From: Algibacter sp. L1A34
GTDB taxonomy: Bacteria > Bacteroidota > Bacteroidia > Flavobacteriales > Flavobacteriaceae
DNA: 64,000 nt
Direction of reading: 5' to 3'
Assembly (NCBI RefSeq): GCF_009796805.1
Contig: NZ_CP047029.1
Span: 682,001-746,000 of the forward strand
This document shows, in pieces, positions 18,029-27,333 of the stretch. The position numbers were made by a program, and so were the translations under genes. The notes under the pieces are model-generated. The model had not been told where the DNA came from. It did no database searches and was given only the letters and a program-made list of their open reading frames with translations. Every line of letters begins with the position of its first letter. Position 1 is the first letter of the stretch.

Positions 18029-18082
18029 ACCTTATAGTCATTTCCCCGAAAGGGAATAATTCACTCTTTTTAAATTCAATAA

Positions 18083-19276
18083 TTATATAGCTTCCGAAAG
18101 AATTTCTAACGGATTATCTTCATTTATTTCTTTTTCCTTGATTTCTTCTCGCCTAGCACTTACACTTAAGATAATACCAACAGCTAAACACGTCATCCAA
18201 ATAGATGTTCCTCCACTACTTATTAATGGCAATGTTTGTCCTGTTACCGGAAACAACTCCACTGCAACCGCCATATTTATTAAGGCTTGAAAAACAATAG
18301 GCAACCCCACACCTAGCACTAATAATTTACCGAAAATAGTATCTGCTTTTTGAGATACAATTACTATTCTAAACAATAACCACATGTATAAAATCATGAT
18401 TGAGAAACCACCTATTAACCCGTATTCTTCAATTATAATCGCAAAAATAAAATCGGATGATGATTGCGGCAAAGCATGTTTTTGAATACTTTTCCCTGGA
18501 CCAACACCACTAATTCCTCCTGAAGCAATTGCTATTTTAGCTTTTTCAATTTGATAATCGGCATCGGTATCTTCGTTGTTCGAATAGTTTTTAATCCTAT
18601 TTTCCCAGGTTGTTACTTTTACATGAAGTGGCCCTGTAGTTAACTTAGCAACCATAATAAAGAACACCAAAGCAACTAAGCCTGAACCTAAAATCACAGC
18701 TAAATAACGAATTGGATAGCCTCCTAAAAAAACTAAAATCATGACCATTAAAAACATAATGGCCGCTGTAGAAAAGTTAGACGGCAAAATTAAAGCCAAA
18801 ATAAAAAATACAGGTACCCAAAGCGGTAAAATTGATGCTTTAAAAGACACAACTACATCTTTTATCTTCGACATATATCGCGCCACATAAACCATTAACA
18901 CAACAAACGCCAGCGTAGATGTCTGAAAAGATAACCCAACAACAGGTATCTTAATCCATCGGCTCGCACTTGCCCCTCCCATTACCGTTCCTTGCATCAT
19001 AGTAATTACCAACAACACCAAAACCACAGGAATCATAACTAAAGACAAGCCTTTAAAATAACGGTATGGTATTTTATGAACACCATACATAATAGCAAAA
19101 CCTAAAAACAAGTGCATAAAGTGTTTTACGAAAGAAATAAATGTGTTTCCGTCGTATTTACTGTACGCCAAATCGCTCGCCGCACTATACACAGGCAAGA
19201 AAGACAATATAGCTAGCAGCGCTACAATTGCCCAAATTAATCGATCTCCTTTTATGTTTTTAAATAACGCTTGCAT
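18083..19276 (-). CDS. ftsW: Lipid II polymerase FtsW (SEDS family)
   Basis: SEDS glycosyltransferase of the divisome with about ten membrane helices over 397 residues. Family features are the KIPVVGLSFQTSTLA segment, the charged periplasmic loop ending in ISGVGPGKSIQKHALPQSSSDFIFAIIIEEYG, given here only as its ends (ISGVGPGKS and HALPQSSSDFIF), and the C-terminal GQTLPLISSGGTSIWM. It works with FtsI, encoded upstream in the same cluster. RodA is the alternative, but the position between murD and murG favours FtsW. Confidence 0.95.
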   Translation of the reverse strand: MQALFKNIKGDRLIWAIVALLAILSFLPVYSAASDLAYSKYDGNTFISFVKHFMHLFLGFAIMYGVHKIPYRYFKGLSLVMIPVVLVLLVITMMQGTVMGGASASRWIKIPVVGLSFQTSTLAFVVLMVYVARYMSKIKDVVVSFKASILPLWVPVFFILALILPSNFSTAAIMFLMVMILVFLGGYPIRYLAVILGSGLVALVFFIMVAKLTTGPLHVKVTTWENRIKNYSNNEDTDADYQIEKAKIAIASGGISGVGPGKSIQKHALPQSSSDFIFAIIIEEYGLIGGFSIMILYMWLLFRIVIVSQKADTIFGKLLVLGVGLPIVFQALINMAVAVELFPVTGQTLPLISSGGTSIWMTCLAVGIILSVSARREEIKEKEINEDNPLEILSEAI

Positions 19277-19335
19277 TTAATTTTTACCTTACCTCTTTTT
19301 ATTATTTGTTCCGCACTTTATACAGAACTCATTTT

Positions 19336-20673
19336 CTATAAATTTCTAACAGCGTTTTTAAACTGACGCCCTCTATCTTCGTAATTTTCGAATAAATCGA
19401 AACTTGCACAAGCTGGCGATAACAATACATTATCTCCAGATTCTGCTATTTTATAAGCGATTTTTACAGCTTCACTCATAAATTGAGTTTCAATAATTAC
19501 ATCAACCATGTTGCCAAAAGTGCTCATTAACTTTTCGTTTTCTGCACCTAAACAAATAATAGCTTTAACCTTCTCGTTTACAAATCGAAACAATTCTTGA
19601 TAATCGTTACCCTTATCTACACCTCCAACAATCCAAACCGTTGGTGCACTCATGCTTTCTAAAGCAAAATAAGTTGCATTGACATTTGTTGCTTTAGAAT
19701 CGTTTATATACTGTACTTTATTTATTTTTAAAACATGCTCTAACCTATGCTCTACACCTTGAAAATTCTCTAAACTTTCGCGAATGGTTTGTTTTCTTAT
19801 TTTTAGTAAATGCGCAACAGTAGAAGCCGCCATAGCGTTCTTTACGTTGTGTTTTCCTTCTAATGCTATTTTATTTGTTGGCATAATTATTTGGGTGTTA
19901 TCTATTGTTATTTTAATATTTTCTTTGTCTAAATACGCACCATTCTCTATAGTTTTCACTAACGAAAACGGCAATAATATTGATTGAACCGGATTCTTTT
20001 TTAGATAATCTACAATCACCTCGTCATCGGCATCATAAATTAAATAATCGTCCTTACTTTGGTTCTTGGCAATTCGAAATTTAGACGCAATATAATTTTC
20101 AAATTTATAATCGTATCGATCTAAATGATCTGGAGTAATATTGGTTATTACAGCAATTTTAGGCTTAAAGTCGATGATATCATCTAACTGAAAACTGCTA
20201 ATTTCAAGCACGTAATTATCAAAATTTTCTTCCAAAACCTGCTTAGCAAAACTATCGCCAATATTACCTGCTAACCCTACATTTAATTCTTCTTTTAAAA
20301 TGTGATGCGCCAGCGTTGCCGTTGTTGTTTTACCATTACTCCCTGTAATACCAATTACTGTTGCATTGGTATATTTGGATGCAAATTCAATTTCCGAAAC
20401 CACCTTAATTCCCTTTTCACGAATTTGTTTTACCAAAGGCACTTTATCAGGAATACCAGGACTTTTCATGATGATGTTAGCATTCAGAATTTTCTCTTCC
20501 GAATGTTTTTCATCTTCCCATTCAATATCATTTTGTACAAGAACTTGTTTATAATTTTCTTTTATTTTTCCCTTATCAGAAACAAAAACATCGAAGCCTT
20601 TAGTTTTAGCCAAAAGCGCAGTTCCTACACCACTTTCTCCTCCACCTAATATGACTAGTCTTTGTTTGGTCAT
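19336..20673 (-). CDS. murD: UDP-N-acetylmuramoyl-L-alanine--D-glutamate ligase
   Basis: Adds D-Glu to UDP-MurNAc-L-Ala. Motifs: N-terminal nucleotide fold VILGGGESGVGTALLA, ATP loop VIGITGSNGKTTTATLAH, EISSFQLDDI, NITPDHLDRY, YINDSKATNVNAT (the MurD-specific DSKATN), and C-terminal LLSPACASFDLFENYEDRG. Length 445 is normal. It starts 49 bases after mraY, and that gap carries the GC-rich hairpin at 20696-20710. Confidence 0.97.
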   Translation of the reverse strand: MTKQRLVILGGGESGVGTALLAKTKGFDVFVSDKGKIKENYKQVLVQNDIEWEDEKHSEEKILNANIIMKSPGIPDKVPLVKQIREKGIKVVSEIEFASKYTNATVIGITGSNGKTTTATLAHHILKEELNVGLAGNIGDSFAKQVLEENFDNYVLEISSFQLDDIIDFKPKIAVITNITPDHLDRYDYKFENYIASKFRIAKNQSKDDYLIYDADDEVIVDYLKKNPVQSILLPFSLVKTIENGAYLDKENIKITIDNTQIIMPTNKIALEGKHNVKNAMAASTVAHLLKIRKQTIRESLENFQGVEHRLEHVLKINKVQYINDSKATNVNATYFALESMSAPTVWIVGGVDKGNDYQELFRFVNEKVKAIICLGAENEKLMSTFGNMVDVIIETQFMSEAVKIAYKIAESGDNVLLSPACASFDLFENYEDRGRQFKNAVRNL

Positions 20674-20695
20674 TTCTTTATTATTTTATACCATC

Positions 20696-20710
20696 TCCGC
20701 TTTCGCGGAA
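20696..20710. repeat. GC-rich hairpin TCCGC-TTTC-GCGGA in the mraY-murD gap
   Basis: A 5-bp stem closed by TTTC inside a 49-base gap. Its core GCTTTCGCGGAA also occurs exactly at 55247-55258 (minus orientation) and with one change at 40359-40370, both inside coding sequence. The motif stands out against the AT-rich background. Confidence 0.4.
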
Positions 20711-20722
20711 ACCATACATTCA

Positions 20723-21964
20723 CTATCTAATTTTTAATGTTACAATTGAAAGAATAGCTAACAAAATGCCAACAATCCAAAATCGTGTTACAATTTTACT
20801 TTCGTGATATCCCGATTTTTGATAATGATGATGCAACGGCGACATTTTAAAAATGCGTCGACCTTCACCATATTTCTTCCTTGTATACTTAAACCAACTC
20901 ACCTGCATTACTACCGATAAATTTTCAGCTAAAAAGATTCCGCAAAGCACTGGTATTAACCATTCTTTTCTAACAGCTATAGCTATTACCGCTATAATCC
21001 CACCAATAGTTAAGCTCCCTGTATCTCCCATAAAGACTTGCGCCGGATAGGTATTATACCAAAGAAAACCAATTAACGCACCAACAAAGGCAGCTATATA
21101 AATAGTGATTTCCTCAACACGTGGGATATACATAATATTGAGATATTCCGAGAAAATAATATTACCAGAAACCCATGCAAATATGCCCAGCGTAAGGACA
21201 ATAATTGCCGATGTTCCTGCAGCTAAACCGTCGATACCATCGGTTAAATTAGCACCGTTTGAAACGGCTGCGATTATAAAAATGGTAACTAGAATAAAAA
21301 TTATCCAAGCATACTTTTCTAAATCTGGGCTAATCCATGTGATTAACTTTGCGTATTCAATCTCATTTCCCTTTACAAAAGGAATAGTTGTTTTAGTCGA
21401 TTTCATTTCGGTCGAAAATAACTTCGATGGCGCTATATCCGGGTTTTCTGCCAATAAAACACGTTGCTGCTCTATTGGTAATTTCTCCTTCATGGTAACA
21501 TCTTGATGAAAAAACAATGTACTACCCACTATAATACCTAAACCAACTTGACCTAAAATTTTAAAACGTCCTTTTAATCCATCTTTATCATTTTTAAACT
21601 TCTTTAAATAATCATCTATAAAGCCAATAATCCCCATCCAAATGGTGGTTACTATTAATAAAATAATGTAAATATTTGAAAGCTTTGCTAATAACAAAAC
21701 AGGAATTAATGTGGCTAGAATAATAATAATTCCACCCATTGTAGGTGTGCCCGCCTTTTCTTTTTGACCGTCTAAACCTAAATCACGAATGGTTTCTCCC
21801 ATTTGCTTTCTAGATAAAAAGCTAATTATTTTTTTACCGTAAATTGTTGAAAAAAGCAAAGCAAAAATCATAGCCAATGCTGCTCTAAAGGTTAAAAACC
21901 CAAAGAGTGATGCCCCAGGAAACTGGAACTGTTTTTCTAAATATTCGAATAAGTAATACAGCAT
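20723..21964 (-). CDS. mraY: Phospho-N-acetylmuramoyl-pentapeptide transferase
   Basis: Polytopic membrane enzyme making lipid I from UDP-MurNAc-pentapeptide and undecaprenyl phosphate. Motifs: [13 protein letters not shown], the catalytic-region [19 protein letters not shown], the GDTGSL motif, and the C-terminal [19 protein letters not shown]. Length is 413 against about 360 in E. coli. The extra residues form a hydrophilic insert after the second helix group (about residues 155-205, with [18 protein letters not shown]), common in Bacteroidota MraY. It starts 16 bases after murE. Confidence 0.97.
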   Translation of the reverse strand: MLYYLFEYLEKQFQFPGASLFGFLTFRAALAMIFALLFSTIYGKKIISFLSRKQMGETIRDLGLDGQKEKAGTPTMGGIIIILATLIPVLLLAKLSNIYIILLIVTTIWMGIIGFIDDYLKKFKNDKDGLKGRFKILGQVGLGIIVGSTLFFHQDVTMKEKLPIEQQRVLLAENPDIAPSKLFSTEMKSTKTTIPFVKGNEIEYAKLITWISPDLEKYAWIIFILVTIFIIAAVSNGANLTDGIDGLAAGTSAIIVLTLGIFAWVSGNIIFSEYLNIMYIPRVEEITIYIAAFVGALIGFLWYNTYPAQVFMGDTGSLTIGGIIAVIAIAVRKEWLIPVLCGIFLAENLSVVMQVSWFKYTRKKYGEGRRIFKMSPLHHHYQKSGYHESKIVTRFWIVGILLAILSIVTLKIR

Positions 21965-21980
21965 TCTTTCTCTATTTTAA

Positions 21981-23444
21981 TTACTTCTGTAATTGCTTTA
22001 ATATCTCTTGCACGGTTTCATAATCATCAAAATGAAAACGCTCGCCTTTAATTTCCTGATAATCTTCATGACCTTTTCCTGCGATTAAAATAATATCATT
22101 AGGTTGTGCCATTTGGCAAGCCGCTTTAATGGCTTGTTTTCTATCTGAAATTGTTAAGGTCTTTTTAAAATTCTGAGGCTCTACGCCTTTTTCAATATCA
22201 TCTAAAATGGCTTGTGGTTCTTCACTTCGTGGGTTATCACTAGTAAAAATCACTTTTGTACTTAACGCCGTAGCAATATGCCCCATTTTTGGACGCTTGG
22301 TTTTATCTCTGTCTCCACCACAACCAACAACCGTAATCAGTTCTTCATTTTTAGTTCGGATACTATTTATTGTTTCTAATACATTTTTCAATGCATCCGG
22401 TGTATGTGCATAATCGACAATAGCCGTTATTTTTTCATCTGAAATAAAATATTGAAAACGCCCGCTTACACTTTCCAAATCACTAATTAAACGAAGGATT
22501 TCTACTTTTTCTAGCCCTAGCAATTCCGCCGTAGCGTAAATTGCTAGAACATTATAAGCATTGAAATTTCCGATTAATCGTGTCCAAACTTCACTATCAT
22601 TAACTTTAAGCAGCAAACCGCTTAATCTGTTTTCTAAAATCTGCGCTCTATAATCAGCATAGCCTTTTAAAGCATATGTCAGTTTCTTAGCTTTTGTATT
22701 TTGAAGCATAATTGCTCCATTTTTATCATCGGTATTCACTAACGCAAAAGCTGTTGATGGTAAACCGTCGAAAAAACGTTTTTTAACATCGCGATACTCT
22801 GCAAAAGTGTTATGATAATCTAAATGATCGTGTGATAAATTGGTAAATATCCCACCTTCAAAATGCAAACCTTCTGTTCTAAATTGATGAATACCATGCG
22901 AGCTTACTTCCATAAAACAAAACTCGACACCTGCCGCATTCATTTCCTTTAAATACTTATTAATAGTTAAAGAATCTGGCGTAGTATGAGTTGCTTTATA
23001 CTCTACAGTATCTACCATTATTTTTACTGTAGAAAGCAAACTAACTTTAAAACCAGCGTTTTTAAACAACTGAAATAACAAACTAGCAACTGTTGTTTTT
23101 CCATTAGTACCAGTAACACCAACAAGTTTTAAATTCTCGGATGGCACACCGTAAAAATTGGATGCCATAATAGCCATAGCTTTACTAGAATTATCAACTT
23201 CTACATAAGTTATACCATCAACAACCACTTCCGGAGTCGCCTCACAAACTATTGCAGTAGCACCATTTTTAATAGCCACATCTATATATTTATGCCCATC
23301 CACAACACTGCCACGGATAGCCACAAACACATCACCTTTAACAATGTTGCGCGAATCGAAATGAATGTTATTTACATCCATGCTCGTGTTTCCAACAACA
23401 GCATTTAAAGTAACCTTATATAATATGTCTTTTAATACACTCAT
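21981..23444 (-). CDS. murE: UDP-N-acetylmuramoyl-tripeptide synthetase, meso-DAP-adding
   Basis: Third Mur ligase. ATP loop LVGVTGTNGKTTVASLL, central THTTPDSL and EVSSHGIHQFR motifs, IVDYAHTPDAL, and TSDNPRSEEP. The DNPR box is the marker of specificity for meso-diaminopimelate rather than lysine, so the stem peptide is predicted to carry meso-DAP. Length 487 is normal. The start overlaps the end of ftsI by 4 bases (ATGA type), indicating coupled translation. Confidence 0.97.
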   Translation of the reverse strand: MSVLKDILYKVTLNAVVGNTSMDVNNIHFDSRNIVKGDVFVAIRGSVVDGHKYIDVAIKNGATAIVCEATPEVVVDGITYVEVDNSSKAMAIMASNFYGVPSENLKLVGVTGTNGKTTVASLLFQLFKNAGFKVSLLSTVKIMVDTVEYKATHTTPDSLTINKYLKEMNAAGVEFCFMEVSSHGIHQFRTEGLHFEGGIFTNLSHDHLDYHNTFAEYRDVKKRFFDGLPSTAFALVNTDDKNGAIMLQNTKAKKLTYALKGYADYRAQILENRLSGLLLKVNDSEVWTRLIGNFNAYNVLAIYATAELLGLEKVEILRLISDLESVSGRFQYFISDEKITAIVDYAHTPDALKNVLETINSIRTKNEELITVVGCGGDRDKTKRPKMGHIATALSTKVIFTSDNPRSEEPQAILDDIEKGVEPQNFKKTLTISDRKQAIKAACQMAQPNDIILIAGKGHEDYQEIKGERFHFDDYETVQEILKQLQK

Positions 23445-25453
23445 GATGCTTTTAATGTAACCGTTTGATTATTTTTCAACTTGGTACTTTTATTTATTGA
23501 CTGTTCTTTCACAATGCCGTTTCCGTTAAGCTTTACCTTAACCTTCACATCCATGTTTTCTAAAAGTGCTAATGCGTCCATGGCAGGCAAGCCTACAACA
23601 TTTGGCATAATGGTTTTATATGTTTTTGTGGTTTCGTAAAACTTATTATACTCATCTTCCACAGCCGCAACTTTTACATCTAAAGATTTTACTTCATCTA
23701 TTAAAGGCGTGTCTGTAAATATTTTTTGCGCAATACGTTTAAAAACAGGCCCTGTAACATCGGCACCATAATATCCTTTTTTCGTACTTGGCTTATGAAT
23801 AACTACAATGCAAGAATATTTTGGGTTTTCCGCTGGAAAATAACCTGCAAAAGACGAGACGTATCTTTTATTCTTTTTCCAATCAGCCATCCAATATTCG
23901 GTTTGTGCCGTTCCTGTTTTTCCTGCCATGGAAAAATTTGGAGAATACAACTTGCTTGCCGTCCCTCTAACTACAATATTTTTTAATATTTCTCTAATTT
24001 CACCTAAGGTCTTATCGGAACAAATCTTTTTATTAATAACTTCTTTTTCAAAAACCTCAATTTCCTCATCAAACTCCTTAACTGCTTTTATAAATCTAGG
24101 TTTTACCATTTCACCGTCATTCGCAATAGCATTATAAAAAGCAAGTGTTTGCAAAGGTGTTAAGCTTAAATTATAACCATAAGCCATAGATGGCAAGGCG
24201 TTTCTACTCCACTTTTTATCACCAGGCTCTGGAATATCTGGCTCTCCTTCTCCTTTTATTGAAACCCCTAAAGGCTTGTCAAGATTCCAATCCTTGATAT
24301 GATCTATAAATTTCTTAGGATTTTTAGAATAATTTTCATCTATAATCGTAGCTAAACCAATATTTGAAGACACCTCTAAAGCTCTTGCTGCCGAAATTTT
24401 ACCAAAACCACCATGGTGAGAATCGTAAATTGTTCTTCCATAAAAACGCTTAGCTCCTTTTTTAGTATCTACAACCGTTGATGTATCAATTACTTTATCT
24501 TCCAAAGCAGCCATAAGCGCCATAACTTTAAAAGTAGACCCTGGCTCGTGCGACTCCCAAACGGCATAATTTCGTTTTTCGTAATATTCGCCGCTCTTGG
24601 TTTTTGCTAAATTTGAAATCGCTTTAATTTCGCCAGTTTTAACATCCATAACCACAACACAGCCATGCTCTGCCTCGTAATACTCTAACTGCCCCAACAA
24701 CGAATGATGCGCGATATCTTGAATATTTACATCGATAGTTGTGTAGACATCATAACCATCTTTTGGCTCCACTTGGTTATAATCGGTAAGTGGTTTCCAT
24801 TTGTTTTTCCCTATTTTTTGTTTTAAACGCTTACCATCGGTACCACGCAAATACTTTACTCCAAAAGCACCATCGATCCCGGCACGCGTTACATTTCCTT
24901 CGTCATCAAATCGTTCGTAACCAATAGAACGTTGTGCAATAGCACCCATTGGAAATTCACGTTTTGTTTTCTGACTCACAATAAGTCCTCCCGGAATTGC
25001 GCCTAATTTTAAAAGCGGAAACCCTCTAAAACGCACATAATCGGTGTAATTAATATTTTTTGCTAATAGCAAATACTGATTTTTATTAGCACGTGCTTTC
25101 CTAATAGACTTCTCGTAATACGATGATGATTTTCCTGAATATTTAGAAAGTGAATCGGACAATGGCCCAATAAATTCTTCGAACTTTTTAGTTGGAGACA
25201 CTACCGCATCTATAGCAATATTATACTTCGGAATTGATGTTGCCAATAAACCTCCATTATCAGAATACACATTACCACGATTTGCAGGAATAGTAATATT
25301 TTGAATATCCCGTTTTTCAACAAGTTCTCTATACTTATCACCTTGCAAATACTGAATACTGAACAATTTAAACAGCACAGCAAGCCCGAACACAAACATG
25401 CATCCCGCTACAAAATATAGTCTATTTAATATGCCCTTATCGTTTACAGCCAA
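23441..25453 (-). CDS. ftsI: Septal transpeptidase FtsI/PBP3 with C-terminal PASTA domain
   Basis: Class B penicillin-binding protein that crosslinks septal peptidoglycan. One N-terminal membrane helix (about 12-30) is followed by the dimerisation region (VEKRDIQNITIPANRGNVY). The transpeptidase domain has the catalytic Ser in EPGSTFKVM (SxxK), the SSN motif in LEVSSNIGLAT and KTGT in MAGKTGTAQTEY. A PASTA domain closes the protein (IMPNVVGLPAMDALALLENM). Length is 670. PASTA domains are common on Bacteroidota FtsI. It lies 6 bases downstream of the ftsL-like gene and overlaps murE by 4 bases. Confidence 0.96.
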   Translation of the reverse strand: MAVNDKGILNRLYFVAGCMFVFGLAVLFKLFSIQYLQGDKYRELVEKRDIQNITIPANRGNVYSDNGGLLATSIPKYNIAIDAVVSPTKKFEEFIGPLSDSLSKYSGKSSSYYEKSIRKARANKNQYLLLAKNINYTDYVRFRGFPLLKLGAIPGGLIVSQKTKREFPMGAIAQRSIGYERFDDEGNVTRAGIDGAFGVKYLRGTDGKRLKQKIGKNKWKPLTDYNQVEPKDGYDVYTTIDVNIQDIAHHSLLGQLEYYEAEHGCVVVMDVKTGEIKAISNLAKTKSGEYYEKRNYAVWESHEPGSTFKVMALMAALEDKVIDTSTVVDTKKGAKRFYGRTIYDSHHGGFGKISAARALEVSSNIGLATIIDENYSKNPKKFIDHIKDWNLDKPLGVSIKGEGEPDIPEPGDKKWSRNALPSMAYGYNLSLTPLQTLAFYNAIANDGEMVKPRFIKAVKEFDEEIEVFEKEVINKKICSDKTLGEIREILKNIVVRGTASKLYSPNFSMAGKTGTAQTEYWMADWKKNKRYVSSFAGYFPAENPKYSCIVVIHKPSTKKGYYGADVTGPVFKRIAQKIFTDTPLIDEVKSLDVKVAAVEDEYNKFYETTKTYKTIMPNVVGLPAMDALALLENMDVKVKVKLNGNGIVKEQSINKSTKLKNNQTVTLKAS

Positions 25454-25459
25454 GGTGTT

Positions 25460-25780
25460 CTAATTATTTTGAGATTTTACTTTTATCTTTTTTGCTGGCG
25501 TTGTGGAGGTTGCCAAACCTTTTTCTTTCATTTTTGCTAATACAGTCGATTCCATTTTTAATCGCTGCAATTTAGAACGACCGTCCACAAATGCCGAACG
25601 CATCTCTTTTACTTCATTATTAAGTTTAGATATTTCGTAAACTTTTTTATCTGCACTATGCGAGCTCGCTATCATAACTATCGCTAAAGCGGAAACAAAC
25701 AAAATCATACGCCAATTCTTAAACGAATCATCGCTAACTAAAAATGTTCCTTTTAATATGTCGTATATATTATTTTTCAC
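25460..25780 (-). CDS. ftsL: FtsL-like divisome protein
   Basis: Small bitopic protein of 106 residues. It has a cytoplasmic N-terminus, one membrane helix at about 25-42 (MILFVSALAIVMIASSH), a coiled-coil segment (EISKLNNEVKEMRSAFVDGR) and a basic tail. This architecture and the position between rsmH and ftsI identify it as FtsL, although sequence conservation across phyla is minimal. The start codon is GTG. It has an unusually large upstream gap (122 bases) for this compact cluster, described separately. Confidence 0.85.
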   Translation of the reverse strand: MKNNIYDILKGTFLVSDDSFKNWRMILFVSALAIVMIASSHSADKKVYEISKLNNEVKEMRSAFVDGRSKLQRLKMESTVLAKMKEKGLATSTTPAKKIKVKSQNN

Positions 25781-25804
25781 TTTAATTATTAAAATATGAT
25801 ATTT

Positions 25805-25843
25805 TCAAAAAAGCGGAAAAACCACTCTTATTATTAAAGACAC
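25805..25843 (-). other. Possible 12-codon leader ORF with hairpin in the rsmH-ftsL gap
   Basis: On the minus strand a perfect AGGAGG (25849-25854) stands 5 bases before a GTG that opens a 12-codon frame, MSLIIRVVFPLF, ending at TGA. The 3' half of this frame overlaps a stem AAGAGTGG/CCGCTTTT (two wobbles, 5-base loop, 25809-25829) followed by T residues. The combination resembles a leader peptide plus attenuator ahead of ftsL. Flavobacterial genes seldom carry such a strong ribosome-binding site, which is why it is listed. It may still be fortuitous. Confidence 0.3.
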
Positions 25844-25902
25844 AAAATCCTCCTTTTTCAATTCGGTATTGGATCTAGAACTCTCTTTTTATTTATTTGA
25901 AA

Positions 25903-26811
25903 TTAAGCCTTAGTAGCAATCCTTAACTTTGCACTTCGCGCTCTGTTATTTATTTTAATCTCTGCAGCAGTAGGCACCACTAAACCACCAACTTTTTTAA
26001 GCGGCACTTCAAAATTGCCAAACATATCACGCTCTGGCTCCCCCTCAAACAGACCGTTTCTAATAAATCTTTTTACTAACCTATCTTCTAAAGAATGGTA
26101 TGATATAAAACTTAACCTTCCGTTTTCGTTCAAAATCTCAGGTGTTTGAGATAAAAACTCTTTTAGAGCTTCAATTTCTTGATTCACCTCAATCCTAATA
26201 GCCTGATATATTTGAGCTAAAACTTTATTCTCGTGTCTTGGTGGTAAAAATTTTCGTAAAACAGACTTCAACTGTTCACTTGTAACAATAGCTTCACTTT
26301 CACGGTGTGCAACAATTAAACTAGCCATAGCAGGAGCCGCACGCAATTCACCATATTGCAAGAACACATCTTTCAATTGTTCTTCTTCGTATTCATTAAT
26401 TACATGAAATGCCGACAATGTTTTTTCTTGATTCATCCGCATATCTAAATCAGCCTCAAACCGAGTAGAAAAACCGCGCTCTGCAACATCAAATTGATGT
26501 GACGATACACCAAAATCTGCCAAAACACCATCTACTTTTTTCACACCATGAAATCGTAAAAAACGTTTTATAAATCTAAAATTCTCATTTATTAATGTAA
26601 ATCGAGAATCGTCAATTGTATTTTCAAGAGCATCCAAATCTTGATCGAACGCAAATAATTTCCCGTTTTCACCAAGTCGCTTTAAAATCTCTTTACTGTG
26701 TCCGCCACCACCAAAAGTAACATCAACATAAACGCCGTCGGGTTTAATATCTAAACCATCTACCGTTTCTTTTAATAATACCGGATTATGATATTCCATA
26801 GTCTTCATCAT
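25903..26811 (-). CDS. rsmH: 16S rRNA (cytosine1402-N4)-methyltransferase
   Basis: SAM-dependent methyltransferase (also called MraW), 302 residues. Motifs: HNPVLLKETVDGL near the start, SAM loop VDVTFGGGGHSKEIL, DGVLADFGVSSHQFD, FSTRFEADLDMRMN, VLAQIYQAIRIEVN, and the C-terminal SYHSLEDRLVKRF with RARSAKLRI. The start overlaps the end of mraZ by 26 bases, as is common in this cluster. Initiation could be at M1 or at the nearby M2 or M5. Confidence 0.97.
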   Translation of the reverse strand: MMKTMEYHNPVLLKETVDGLDIKPDGVYVDVTFGGGGHSKEILKRLGENGKLFAFDQDLDALENTIDDSRFTLINENFRFIKRFLRFHGVKKVDGVLADFGVSSHQFDVAERGFSTRFEADLDMRMNQEKTLSAFHVINEYEEEQLKDVFLQYGELRAAPAMASLIVAHRESEAIVTSEQLKSVLRKFLPPRHENKVLAQIYQAIRIEVNQEIEALKEFLSQTPEILNENGRLSFISYHSLEDRLVKRFIRNGLFEGEPERDMFGNFEVPLKKVGGLVVPTAAEIKINNRARSAKLRIATKA

Positions 26812-27256
26812 CTTGCCCCATAACTTCTTCGGCTAAATCTGCAAAATCGATTGCCGCATCATCAATGGCTTGTTCATATAAATCTTTATCCCAAATTTCA
26901 ATAATATTGATTGCCGAAGCCACTACAATATTTTTCGAAATGTTAGCAAAAACCGTTAAATCTTTCGGCACTAACAAGCGCCCATTAACATCAACTTCAA
27001 TAATTTTTGCCCCAGCAGTAAATCTTCGAATAAAATCGTTGTTCTTTTTCTTGAACTTATTAAGCTTATTCATTTTCTGCATTAACGTTTGCCATTCTTG
27101 CATTGGATATAACTCCAAACACTTCTGAAAAACCGATCTTCGCAAAACAAAACCATCGTCTAGCACCGACGCAAGCTGCTTTTTTATCGCAGCAGGCATC
27201 ATAAGTCTGCCTTTGGCATCAACTTTACAATCGTATGTTCCTGTTATTAAGTCCAA
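26786..27256 (-). CDS. mraZ: Transcriptional regulator MraZ
   Basis: First gene of the dcw cluster; a DNA-binding protein with two SpoVT/AbrB-like halves that controls its own operon. Motifs: GTYDCKVDAKGRLMMPAAIK and, in the second half, IIEVDVNGRLLVPKDL. The frame stays open up to a GTG at 27311-27313, but that codon lies inside the operator repeats and upstream of the promoter -7 box at 27290-27297. A TTG at 27254-27256 instead gives 156 residues starting directly before LITGTYDCK, the usual MraZ N-terminus and length, and is preferred. Identity is certain; the start is less so. Confidence 0.93.
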   Translation of the reverse strand: MDLITGTYDCKVDAKGRLMMPAAIKKQLASVLDDGFVLRRSVFQKCLELYPMQEWQTLMQKMNKLNKFKKKNNDFIRRFTAGAKIIEVDVNGRLLVPKDLTVFANISKNIVVASAINIIEIWDKDLYEQAIDDAAIDFADLAEEVMGQDDEDYGIS

Positions 27257-27289
27257 TAGTATTTCGCTATGGTTTAAACGTTTAAGATT

Positions 27290-27297
27290 CAAATATA
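27290..27297 (-). promoter_or_regulatory. -7 element TATATTTG of the mraZ/dcw operon promoter
   Basis: Exact TAnnTTTG match on the minus strand, 33 bases before the proposed TTG start. The expected -33 region coincides with the GTGG repeats at 27310-27333, so a protein bound there would block the promoter. Confidence 0.55.
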
Positions 27298-27309
27298 TTG
27301 AAAATTTTA

Positions 27310-27333
27310 CCACATTTTACCACTTTACCCCAC
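27310..27333 (-). promoter_or_regulatory. mraZ: Probable MraZ operator: three GTGG repeats at 10-bp spacing
   Basis: On the minus strand GTGG occurs three times with exactly 10 bases from one to the next (plus-strand CCAC at 27310, 27320 and 27330), each in the context (A/T)GTGG(T/G)(A/T). Known MraZ proteins bind short TGGG-type direct repeats with one-helical-turn periodicity in front of their own gene. The repeats overlap the predicted -33 box, consistent with autorepression. Confidence 0.6.

Noticed and set aside
27257-27313. Extension of mraZ to the GTG at 27311-27313
   Set aside because: The codon lies within the GTGG operator repeats and upstream of the -7 box, and the 19 added residues are absent from typical MraZ proteins.
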